Assembly (NCBI GenBank): GCA_029099845.1
Contig: JAQXOT010000003.1
Span: 1 to 35,366, forward strand
DNA length: 35,366 bases
Source of the DNA: a bacterium
Lineage (GTDB): Bacteria; Bacillota_I; Bacilli_A; RF39; UBA660
Reading direction: 5' to 3'
The notes beneath the pieces are model-generated. The model was not told the origin of the DNA. It made no database searches and worked only from the letters and a program-made list of their open reading frames with translations. Both the position numbers and the translations under genes were made by a program. How positions within the stretch are numbered: position 1 is the stretch's first letter; each line of letters begins with the position of its first letter. Shown piece by piece: positions 23,924-31,466 of the stretch.

Positions 23924-25210
23924 TTAGTCATTTGCATCTTCCTCTTTACCAATAAATTTAATTACTGCTAAATTAGTAAAATCAATCTTTTCAATAATTT
24001 TATTCATATCTTTTAAATTTAATTTTCTAATTAAATCTAATTTATTAGGTATAATTCGTCTATAACGTAATAAATCATCAAAAGCATTACTTTCAACTGA
24101 ATCAACATAATCAGCCATTTTTACCTCATTAGCAATCCAAACTTTCTTCATTCTGGTAAATGCTTCTTCACTTATTGAAATATTATTAAATTCCTTTTTA
24201 ATTTCCTTAATTAATTCATCAGGATCATTAGTTGAAGAAAGTATTAAAAGCGTTCTAAAATTAGGAATTGTTTCCCACTCATAATAAAAATTATTTAGAA
24301 TTTTTTTATTTCTAACTCTTTCTCTAAATTCTGAAGAAGCCCCAAAACAAACTGTCATTAACATTTCCAAATATAAATCAAGAATTAAATCATCAATCGG
24401 ATCAAAATCTTCTAAAGAAACCTTTAATCCTACCCCAATTTTTGGAACTTTAATAGCCAAATTAACAACCTGTTCTTTAATATTAACTTCTTTTGGTTCG
24501 ATTATTTTTCTTACAATTGCTTTTTCTTTATTCGTAATTTTATCTAACATTTCGTGTACTATATCACTAGCTTTAACTAAATCAAAATTACCAACAATAA
24601 GTAAAAACATATTATTAGGACTATAAAAATTATTATAACAAGTATACAAATCTTCTTTAGTAATTTTCATAATTTCAGAAACAGTACCACCAATATCAAT
24701 TCTTCTAGGATGAACTTTATAAATGGCTTCTCTTAATTTAGTTTCACACTGCCAGTCTGGCATATCTTCATACATTTTTAGTTCTTCAGCAATAATACCC
24801 TTCTCTTTTTCTACATTCTTATCCGTATAATAAGGCTCATTTACATATTTCAATAAAAAACGCAAATTTTCATCAAAATTCTTAGTTCCATAAAATATAT
24901 ATTGCGTATTATCAAAAGACGTAGAAGCATTAGCTCCCGTACCACTTCCCGAAAAATAACTAAACGGATCTACTCCATCTTCTTGTTCAAACATTTTATG
25001 TTCCAAAAAATGAGCAATACCATCTGGTACTTTAATTTCCTTATTAGAACCAGCTGGAATAAAAGTTGTAATTTCTGAACCAAACCTAGTTGCATAACTA
25101 ACAAAATAATTTTTCTTATCAAGCATAGGTATATAAATAACATCTAATCCATTATTTAAAGTTTCGGTATAACTACTTATATCTAAACCATTTAATTTAA
25201 TTTCCTTCAT
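23924..25210 (-). CDS. ymfH: M16 zinc peptidase, YmfH type (active partner)
   Basis: A 428-residue inverzincin. The inverted zinc motif HFLEH (about residues 67-71) and the downstream Glu pair in IIAEELKMYED (about 143) supply the metal and catalytic residues. Two M16 half-domains are visible, with the C-terminal YNNFYSPNNMFLLIVGNF strand typical of the family. GGAGGGTGTAAAAG precedes the ATG, which overlaps the ymfF stop by 14 bases. M16 pairs of one active and one inactive chain form a closed chamber for peptides; that is the likely arrangement here. The substrate is unknown. Confidence 0.92.
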   Translation of the reverse strand: MKEIKLNGLDISSYTETLNNGLDVIYIPMLDKKNYFVSYATRFGSEITTFIPAGSNKEIKVPDGIAHFLEHKMFEQEDGVDPFSYFSGSGTGANASTSFDNTQYIFYGTKNFDENLRFLLKYVNEPYYTDKNVEKEKGIIAEELKMYEDMPDWQCETKLREAIYKVHPRRIDIGGTVSEIMKITKEDLYTCYNNFYSPNNMFLLIVGNFDLVKASDIVHEMLDKITNKEKAIVRKIIEPKEVNIKEQVVNLAIKVPKIGVGLKVSLEDFDPIDDLILDLYLEMLMTVCFGASSEFRERVRNKKILNNFYYEWETIPNFRTLLILSSTNDPDELIKEIKKEFNNISISEEAFTRMKKVWIANEVKMADYVDSVESNAFDDLLRYRRIIPNKLDLIRKLNLKDMNKIIEKIDFTNLAVIKFIGKEEDAND

Positions 25211-26468
25211 CTTTTACACCCTCCAATAAGAAGATTGTATCAATACTAATTTTCTTTGCCACTTTAATAATTTCCTCTTTAGTAACAGCATTCATTTTTT
25301 CTCTTTTAACCTCAATACTATCAGTGCCAATAAGTTCTGTCATATAATAATTATTAATAATTTTAGCCTGACTTTCCTCTACTTCTTCTAATGCCGTATT
25401 ATAATATTCCTTAGCCATATTAAGATCTTTTAAAGAAAAATTCCCGTTTTTCATGTCAAGTAAACACTTTTCTATCAAAGAAATACATTTATCATAATTA
25501 TCTCTATCAATACCTGCTCTAATCAAAATTAAATTATCTAATTTATTCGCAACAGAATGAATTGTATAACATAAAGAATTTTCTTCTCTTACTTCTTTAA
25601 ATAATTTAGAATCAGAACTGCCACCAAAAATTACATTAAATAAAGATAGTGGATAATTTCTCTCATATTCACTCAAACCATTAACTGTACAGGCTATTGC
25701 CAATTTTGACTGTGATCCTTCAATCTCCTCAGTACCATAAGTTTTTTTAGACCTAGTCTTTTTCTCTTCTAATAAATAAGGTACTTTTTGTTTTTTTAGA
25801 GTATCAATATGCATATTTTGCTTAATCAATTTAGTAACCTCATCCATATCAATTTCTCCAATTACAAAAATATCAACTAAATCATTATTAAGCATTTCCA
25901 AATAATATTTATATAAATTTTCACCATTAATTTTATCTAAATCATCAATATAACCCATCATTCGATAAGAACTAGGAGAATTTTTATCAAACAACTCAAA
26001 CATCTTAATTAAACTATAATTAGCCGTATTCTCTTTAATTGAATTAAGTGCACTTAAAGAAGCACTCTTAACAATATCCAATTTTTCTTCATTAAACTTT
26101 CCATCACTAACATCCGGATTAAATATTATTTCCCCTAAAAACTCTATAGCTTCCTTAAAATTACCCAGTTCAGTATACTTATCATTTAAAACCGTCAAAT
26201 AAAAATCCGTATTAATATAATTTCCTAATCTCGAATTCCCAGTTTGTAAATCTGCAGCATACAAATCTTGGGCTTTTATAGTAAGTGCTCTCTTACTACC
26301 ATATTTTTTACTTGATTGCATAAACATATCACTCAAAATATTTCTAAGTGTTATTTCTTCTTTTTTAATTGGGCTTCTAAAGGAAACTTTAACCATTATA
26401 GTTTTAAACTTATTGGTATTAATTAAGTGTAACTTATAAGCACCAAAATCCCGCCTTACATATTCCAT
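25197..26468 (-). CDS. ymfF: M16-like protein, YmfF type (non-catalytic partner)
   Basis: A 423-residue M16-fold protein without the HxxEH zinc motif; the equivalent helix reads LSDMFMQSSKKYGS. C-terminal half-domain features (NVIFGGSSDSKLFKEVREENSLCY, spread over about 285-310) remain, including the R/Y pair that helps bind substrate in the partner. Hence it is probably the structural half of a heterodimer with YmfH. The ATG at 26468 follows GAGGTGGAAT; an in-frame GTG 30 bases upstream has no site. It lies 34 bases after deoD and is co-transcribed with ymfH. Confidence 0.88.
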   Translation of the reverse strand: MEYVRRDFGAYKLHLINTNKFKTIMVKVSFRSPIKKEEITLRNILSDMFMQSSKKYGSKRALTIKAQDLYAADLQTGNSRLGNYINTDFYLTVLNDKYTELGNFKEAIEFLGEIIFNPDVSDGKFNEEKLDIVKSASLSALNSIKENTANYSLIKMFELFDKNSPSSYRMMGYIDDLDKINGENLYKYYLEMLNNDLVDIFVIGEIDMDEVTKLIKQNMHIDTLKKQKVPYLLEEKKTRSKKTYGTEEIEGSQSKLAIACTVNGLSEYERNYPLSLFNVIFGGSSDSKLFKEVREENSLCYTIHSVANKLDNLILIRAGIDRDNYDKCISLIEKCLLDMKNGNFSLKDLNMAKEYYNTALEEVEESQAKIINNYYMTELIGTDSIEVKREKMNAVTKEEIIKVAKKISIDTIFLLEGVKDEGN

Positions 26469-26502
26469 ATTCCACCTCATATCTTTTAGTATATTCACTA
26501 TT

Positions 26503-27219
26503 TTAATTTTTATTAATAACTGTTTCTAAAGCTAATTTTATCATATCATTTAGTGAAGTTTCTCTCTCTTCACTAGACAAACTTCGCTTATCATACTTTG
26601 AATCAACAACCGTCAACAAACAAGTTGCTTCCCTCTTTAATTTATAAGCTAAATAAAATAGTCCAAAAGCTTCCATTTCACTAGCTAAATATTCATCATC
26701 AGGAAAATTACTTCTAAATTTTTCCTGATCAACATATGGATCAAATACATCACTAGTAATAATTTTCCCATATTTTAATGGAATATTTAAATCTTTTGCT
26801 TTTCTTATTATTTTTTCATTCAAGTCCTCAAAAGAACTATATTCTTTTTCTGTATCCCCATCAAACAATAAAGGAAACGTATTTAAAGAATATGCCGACT
26901 TAGCTAAAACAACATCCAAAAGATTTACATTTGGATGAACCGTACCACATGTTCCAATTCTAATAATTGTTTTAACATCATAAAATTGGTATAATTCATA
27001 TGCATAAATGCCAATACTAGGTATACCCATTCCCGATGAAAAAACTGTAACTCGTACACCTTTATAATAACCTGTATAAGCAAAAATATTTCTCACTGCA
27101 TTAACCTTTTTATAATCATCCAAAAAATTTTCTGCAATATACTTAGCTCTTAGGGGATCTCCTGGCATTAAAACAATTGGCGCTATATCTTCCCTCTTAC
27201 TTTCTATATGTGCTGTCAT
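26503..27219 (-). CDS. deoD: Purine-nucleoside phosphorylase, DeoD type
   Basis: A 238-residue phosphorylase splitting purine nucleosides to base plus (deoxy)ribose 1-phosphate for salvage. Motifs are LMPGDPLRAKYIAENFL (phosphate site), RIGTCGT (about residue 87), SEMEAFGLFYLA (ribose site, about 178) and VVDS where hexameric enzymes carry a catalytic Asp. Length fits hexameric DeoD. AAGGTAAAGAT supports the ATG at 27219 over ATGs seven or eight codons upstream. An extended -10 promoter precedes it, so it starts the deoD-ymfF-ymfH unit. Confidence 0.95.
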   Translation of the reverse strand: MTAHIESKREDIAPIVLMPGDPLRAKYIAENFLDDYKKVNAVRNIFAYTGYYKGVRVTVFSSGMGIPSIGIYAYELYQFYDVKTIIRIGTCGTVHPNVNLLDVVLAKSAYSLNTFPLLFDGDTEKEYSSFEDLNEKIIRKAKDLNIPLKYGKIITSDVFDPYVDQEKFRSNFPDDEYLASEMEAFGLFYLAYKLKREATCLLTVVDSKYDKRSLSSEERETSLNDMIKLALETVINKN

Positions 27220-27249
27220 ATCTTTACCTTCTTTCTCCATCATAATTAA

Positions 27250-27258
27250 ATTATACCA
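27250..27258 (-). promoter_or_regulatory. Extended -10 promoter of the deoD-ymfF-ymfH operon
   Basis: TGGTATAAT on the minus strand is a full extended -10 element about 30 bases before the deoD ATG and just after the ftsK terminator. No good -35 is visible, as is common for extended -10 promoters. Confidence 0.65.
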
Positions 27259-27267
27259 TAATAGACC

Positions 27268-27299
27268 AAAAGATGTAACTAATATTAATCAGTTACATC
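27268..27299 (-). terminator. Intrinsic terminator of ftsK
   Basis: A perfect nine-base stem GATGTAACT/AGTTACATC with a ten-base loop; on the minus strand it is followed by TTTTGG. The 5' arm is the final coding sequence of ftsK. The T-run is short. Confidence 0.7.
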
Positions 27300-29573
27300 C
27301 TCATTTGTATTATTATCAAATTGTACTAAAACTTCTCGTGGTTTTGAACCATTTTGTGGACCAATAATTCCTCTTTCCTCTAGTAAATCAATAATTCGTG
27401 CCGCTCTATTATACCCTAATTTGAATTTTCTTTGTAATAAAGAGGCACTAGCTTTTTGCGTTTGAATAACAAATTGAACTATCTCATTATACAAAGGATC
27501 ATCATCATCAACGGTTCCCTCAGAATCAGCTAAACCACTACTAGTAGAACTTGTATCAACTGCATCTAAATTTAATAACGAATCATCATATTGAGCTTTT
27601 TGTTGTTCAATAGTAAAATCGATAATTCTTTTGATTTCATCATCATTTATAAATGACCCTTGAATACGAATTGGAGAATTCATCCCAATTGGTAAAAATA
27701 ACATATCACCTTTACCAAGCAATTTTTCAGCTCCAACCTGATCCAAAATAGTTCGTGAATCAATTCCAGAACCAACAGCAAAAGAAATACGTGACGGAAT
27801 ATTAGCTTTGATTAATCCAGTGATAACTTCCGTTGATGGTCTTTGCGTAGCAACAATTAAATGCATACCAGCAGCTCTTGCCTTCTGAGTAATTCTTAAA
27901 ATAGAATCTTCAACCTCTTTAGCCGCAACCATCATCAAATCAGCTAACTCGTCAATAATAATAACAATATATGGCATTCTCATCTTTCGAGCTTCCTCAT
28001 CATGCTCACTATTCCACTTATCAATATAGTCATTATATGTTTCGATGCTTTTTGTTCCCGAATCACTAAATGTCTGATAACGTCTTTCCATTTCATTAAC
28101 CATCTTTGCTAAGGCTACAGCTGCCTTCTTAGGATCAGACACAACTGGGCACAATAAATGCGGAATTCCATTATAAACTGATAACTCAACAACTTTAGGA
28201 TCAACCATCACTAGCTTAACTTCATCTGGTCTAGCTCGCATCAAAATAGAACAAATAATTCCATTAACACAAACTGATTTTCCAGAACCAGTAGTACCAG
28301 CAATCAATAAATGGGGCATTTTGTTAACCTCACACACACCGATTTCACCCATGATGCTTTTACCAAGCGGTACCATTAATTTTTTCTCTGGAGCACTTTG
28401 CATCAATTTACTACTAATAATTTCGTAAAAACTAACTGGAGTTGCCACTTCATTAGCAAACTCAATACCAACTGTATTCTTTCCAGGAATTGGGGCTTGT
28501 ATTTTAACATCTTTTTTTGCCAAAGCTAAGGCTATTTCTCGATCAATAGAAGTAATTTTATTAACTCTCGTACCAGAGGCAATTTCTAATTCATATTGAG
28601 CAACAGTAGGACCAATATGTACTTCAACTACTTTACCTACAATTTTAAAATCACGAAGTACTCTTTCAAGCGTTTCGATATTTTTCTCAATTAATGCTCC
28701 ATCTGTTTCTGTAGATTTTTTCTTTGGTCTATCAAGCAAACTAAGTGGTGGAAGTTGATACTTTTGATTAACAACTTCTGCCTTATGCTCAGAAGTATCA
28801 CTTCCAACCTTTTTATCATTATTTTTTCCCTTTTCTTCTTCTTTATCACTAATTTTATTCAACTGATCAATACTAGTAATTTTAATCTTATTATCTTCCT
28901 TTGGTGCTTCGTCTATCTCTTCACTAGAACTATCATTAATAATAATTGATGCATGCTTTTCTTTTGAAACTTTTTTCTGGTTTAGTTTTTCCTTTTCTTT
29001 CTCATAAGTATTTCTAATATAATCAACAATAGAAAAGCCAGTAAATAAAGATATTCCCGCAACAATTAATACCCAAGATATGATTTGCATACCAGCGTAT
29101 GAAAATAGTTTAACAAAAATTATAGAAAATAAACAACCAATTAAACCGCCACCAACAGCTAACCATTCTTCCAAAACTCCATTATGCATAATACTATTAA
29201 ATGCTGTTGCTAACTGATTCATTGTCTCCTGAAAAATTAAAGCAATAGAAGAATTATTTTCCACCACGAAATTACTATGCATCATTGTAAGTAAACCAAT
29301 CACAAATATATATAATCCAATTAATTTAGTAGAAAAAAAATCTGGAGATTTACGCTTTAATAAATAATATCCCCCAACTACTAAAAGCATCAACAAAAAT
29401 ACCATATATAAAGAGCCAACTAAATAAAGCCCAAACGAAGCAAATAAACGACCAACTGGTCCATATTTTCCAATACCAAGTATTGCTACAAGGATTAAAA
29501 CAATGCCTTTTAATTCAGCACTATATCCAAATTCTTTTTTCTCAACTTTTTTCTTTTTTTTCTTTTTTGCCAT
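27285..29573 (-). CDS. ftsK: DNA translocase FtsK/SpoIIIE
   Basis: A 762-residue septal DNA pump that clears chromosome from the closing division site. A Lys-rich start is followed by membrane helices at about 22-38, 48-72, 83-98, 138-158 and 163-182, a charged linker (about 190-285), the motor with Walker A GTTGSGKS (about 430) and Walker B VIIIDELADLM (about 540), and the winged-helix gamma domain at the C-terminus (LLQRKFKLGYNRAARI) that reads orientation sequences. AGGAGTTATCATT supports the start. A TATAAT box lies about 35 bases upstream. In B. subtilis spoIIIE also neighbours ymfF/ymfH, so the synteny is conserved. Confidence 0.96.
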   Translation of the reverse strand: MAKKKKKKKVEKKEFGYSAELKGIVLILVAILGIGKYGPVGRLFASFGLYLVGSLYMVFLLMLLVVGGYYLLKRKSPDFFSTKLIGLYIFVIGLLTMMHSNFVVENNSSIALIFQETMNQLATAFNSIMHNGVLEEWLAVGGGLIGCLFSIIFVKLFSYAGMQIISWVLIVAGISLFTGFSIVDYIRNTYEKEKEKLNQKKVSKEKHASIIINDSSSEEIDEAPKEDNKIKITSIDQLNKISDKEEEKGKNNDKKVGSDTSEHKAEVVNQKYQLPPLSLLDRPKKKSTETDGALIEKNIETLERVLRDFKIVGKVVEVHIGPTVAQYELEIASGTRVNKITSIDREIALALAKKDVKIQAPIPGKNTVGIEFANEVATPVSFYEIISSKLMQSAPEKKLMVPLGKSIMGEIGVCEVNKMPHLLIAGTTGSGKSVCVNGIICSILMRARPDEVKLVMVDPKVVELSVYNGIPHLLCPVVSDPKKAAVALAKMVNEMERRYQTFSDSGTKSIETYNDYIDKWNSEHDEEARKMRMPYIVIIIDELADLMMVAAKEVEDSILRITQKARAAGMHLIVATQRPSTEVITGLIKANIPSRISFAVGSGIDSRTILDQVGAEKLLGKGDMLFLPIGMNSPIRIQGSFINDDEIKRIIDFTIEQQKAQYDDSLLNLDAVDTSSTSSGLADSEGTVDDDDPLYNEIVQFVIQTQKASASLLQRKFKLGYNRAARIIDLLEERGIIGPQNGSKPREVLVQFDNNTNEDVTD

Positions 29574-29657
29574 AATGATAACTCCTAATCATTAATCTTA
29601 TACATTTTTATTATACTACAAAATAGTTAATTCTCCATACAAAAAATACTAACTTTA

Positions 29658-29682
29658 CAAAAAAAAAGAGCATTATGCTCTT
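29658..29682 (-). terminator. Intrinsic terminator of the rpmG-efp unit
   Basis: On the minus strand AAGAGC/GCTCTT form a stem around a five-base loop, followed by a run of at least eight T residues. The efp stop codon is inside the hairpin. Confidence 0.88.
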
Positions 29683-30230
29683 GATACATATTTACCATCA
29701 CTAGTAGAAATAATAATTGTTTCTCCTTCTTCAATAAATAAAGGAACTCTAACATTCATACCAGTTTCTACTTCAGCATCTTTTAAGGCATTATTTGTAG
29801 TATTTCCCTTTACAGCAGGTTCTGTATGTGTAACTACTAACTCTACCTTATCTGGTAAATCAATACCTAATACCTCGCCATCAAACATTGTAATGTATAC
29901 TTCTAAGTTTTCTTTTAAGAACTTAGCACCATCACCAACTACATCTTTACTTAATTCTAATTGTTCATAAGAATCCATATTCATGAAATAGTAAACATCA
30001 TTCATAGTATATAAGTATTGCATTAATTGCTTTTCAATTCTAGCAGTAGCTACTTTTACTCCAGCATTAAATGTTTGTTCAAATATAGCACCTGTTCTCA
30101 AATTTTTTAATTTTGCTTTTACGATCGCAGCTCCCTTACCAGGTTTAACATGCTCTGTACTCATAACAACATAAATATTGCCTTCATACTCAATCGTAAT
30201 ACCATTTTTTAAATCATTAGTATTAATCAC
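29673..30230 (-). CDS. efp: Elongation factor P
   Basis: A 185-residue factor that rescues ribosomes stalled at polyproline. The N-terminal KOW-like domain has the loop HVKPGKGAA, whose central Lys is the position modified in other bacteria, followed by two OB domains (EVTHTEPAVKGNT-type and the C-terminal VRVPLFIEEGE). I use the GTG at 30230 because it gives the family start MINTNDLKNG and follows AGGAGGTGAAGCAA; the in-frame GTG nine bases upstream lies inside that site. It is third in a unit after rpmG and a 66-residue ORF. The proline-rich pilus ATPase tail in this window could be a client, which is speculation. Confidence 0.96.
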   Translation of the reverse strand: MINTNDLKNGITIEYEGNIYVVMSTEHVKPGKGAAIVKAKLKNLRTGAIFEQTFNAGVKVATARIEKQLMQYLYTMNDVYYFMNMDSYEQLELSKDVVGDGAKFLKENLEVYITMFDGEVLGIDLPDKVELVVTHTEPAVKGNTTNNALKDAEVETGMNVRVPLFIEEGETIIISTSDGKYVSRA

Positions 30231-30242
30231 TTGCTTCACCTC

Positions 30243-30443
30243 CTACTTATGACGTTTAACTGAATTTGATCTTGTTTTTTGATATACTTTACCTTTTCCC
30301 AAATTCTGTCCTTGTCCATTAAATTGTTTACTATCATGAGCTGTATGAGGAACAACACCGCTTTGTTGCTTAGCTTGAGCCTCAATCAATTCATTTAAGT
30401 CAACACCAGGATAAGTTAATGTTTTAATTACATCGTTTTTCAT
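30243..30443 (-). CDS. Small conserved-looking hypothetical protein, 66 aa
   Basis: I do not recognise this protein. It is small and hydrophilic, with a short N-terminal helix (about 1-26, LNELIEAQAKQ) and a Gly/Asn/Gln-rich basic tail ending SNSVKRHK, which suggests nucleic-acid or ribosome contact. No cysteines or membrane segment. GGGAGTAATTT precedes the ATG. It is wedged between rpmG (10-base gap) and efp (12 bases before the efp GTG) and shares their transcript, so a translation-related role is plausible but only inferred from position. Confidence 0.72.
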   Translation of the reverse strand: MKNDVIKTLTYPGVDLNELIEAQAKQQSGVVPHTAHDSKQFNGQGQNLGKGKVYQKTRSNSVKRHK

Positions 30444-30453
30444 AAATTACTCC

Positions 30454-30615
30454 CTACTTTTTCTCCTTATGTGTAGTATGTTTTCTACATCTAGGGCAAT
30501 ATCTATTTAATTCAAGACGGTCTGTTTTCTTAACATTTCTCTCTACTCTATAATTTTCTTCCTTGCATTCAGAACAAATTAGAGTCTTATTTTGTCTATT
30601 TCCTACTTTAGCCAT
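30454..30615 (-). CDS. rpmG: 50S ribosomal protein L33
   Basis: A 53-residue protein of the large ribosomal subunit. It begins [17 protein letters not shown], and the CSEC and CPRC pairs form the zinc ribbon of the C+ form of L33. The [10 protein letters not shown] segment is the family signature, and the tail is basic. AAGGAGGGATAGAC precedes the ATG. It heads a three-gene unit with the 66-residue ORF and efp. In Bacillus, zinc-containing L33 has zinc-free paralogues under Zur control; none is visible here. Confidence 0.95.
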   Translation of the reverse strand: MAKVGNRQNKTLICSECKEENYRVERNVKKTDRLELNRYCPRCRKHTTHKEKK

Positions 30616-30641
30616 GTCTATCCCTCCTTACGTCTATAGGT

Positions 30642-30670
30642 ATTATACCAAACTTTTACAAAAATGCAAA
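30642..30670 (-). promoter_or_regulatory. Promoter of the rpmG-efp unit
   Basis: On the minus strand TGGTATAAT (extended -10, hexamer at 30642-30647) is 17 bases from TTTGCA, a four-of-six -35. The -10 lies in the palindrome GGTATAATACC. The -35 overlaps a hairpin (30650-30675). Confidence 0.75.
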
Positions 30671-30678
30671 AGTTTTTT
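30650..30678 (+). terminator. Terminator-like hairpin facing plus, inside the rpmG promoter
   Basis: AAACTTTT and AAAAGTTT form a perfect eight-base stem with a ten-base loop; on the plus strand it continues into TTTTTT. No plus-strand gene precedes it. It could stop antisense reads into the unknown gene at 30715, act as an operator over the -35, or be chance in AT-rich DNA. Confidence 0.4.
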
Positions 30679-30714
30679 AGTAAATATCACAATATTTCAA
30701 CGAAAAAAATCAAT

Positions 30715-31461
30715 TTAGTGTTGTTTCTTTTCTAAAATTGCTTGAGAAAGCCACTTATCGCAAATATCATAAGAGCCTTTATCAATACCAAAATTAGGAT
30801 TTCTAATTATTTTAGGATTAGGATTTGCACCGTCCGCATAAAAAGACTTATAATACCCATAAATATATTTAGGATTAAAATAAAATCCCTTATCATCACA
30901 TCGCCACATTCCTAAATTAATATCTTCCCTAGGAATTAAAACAATTATTGCATTAACATCAGAATCCTCATAATACTGATATCTTAAAAATGAATAAAAA
31001 TCTAACCCATCTTCCTTAAACTTTACTGTCCTATTAATATTAGGCCCATGAATACACAATAATCCTTTAAAAAAATGAGAGTTTTCTATTTCATACCCAT
31101 TATGTAAAGAACCATGAATACCCACAATAAAATCATCATTATAATACAACTTTTCCATAAAAGTTCCAAAGTTTTTAGACATTTTTAAAGCAGCAATATC
31201 AGTAATCATCGCAACATCTTTTGACCTAAAAGTACGTTGTAATCCCTCATAATTAACTCCATATTTAGTTAATAAATCACAAACTAATAAAATTGTTCTA
31301 TCATCTGGAAAACGATAATAACTATCATCCATAAAAGATGCACGTAATTTTTTTATTTCTTTACTAACTAAACCTAATTTATCTTTTTCCTCATCTACTG
31401 CCTTTATATATAAAAAATCTAATAAACTTAAAAACTCTTCCTTATTTAATACTTCCTTCAT
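30715..31461 (-). CDS. Hypothetical protein, 248 aa
   Basis: I do not recognise this protein. It looks cytosolic, with no signal or membrane helix. The N-terminal half (1-110) is helical and charged. The C-terminal half is beta-rich and aromatic, with the segments FIVGIHGSLHNGYE (about 112), GLLCIHGPN, AIIVLIPREDINLGMW and FNPKYIYGYYKSFY. An HGS-like strand followed by hydrophobic strands loosely recalls ADP-ribosyltransferase-like folds, but I cannot support that. It starts five bases after the PBP stop codon with a poor ribosome-binding site, so translation is probably coupled to the PBP gene. Confidence 0.75.
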   Translation of the reverse strand: MKEVLNKEEFLSLLDFLYIKAVDEEKDKLGLVSKEIKKLRASFMDDSYYRFPDDRTILLVCDLLTKYGVNYEGLQRTFRSKDVAMITDIAALKMSKNFGTFMEKLYYNDDFIVGIHGSLHNGYEIENSHFFKGLLCIHGPNINRTVKFKEDGLDFYSFLRYQYYEDSDVNAIIVLIPREDINLGMWRCDDKGFYFNPKYIYGYYKSFYADGANPNPKIIRNPNFGIDKGSYDICDKWLSQAILEKKQH

Positions 31462-31466
31462 ACTAT

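Noticed and set aside
30715-31461. ADP-ribosyltransferase toxin
   Set aside because: Only a loose IHGS strand resemblance; no catalytic triad could be identified and no antitoxin-like partner is present.
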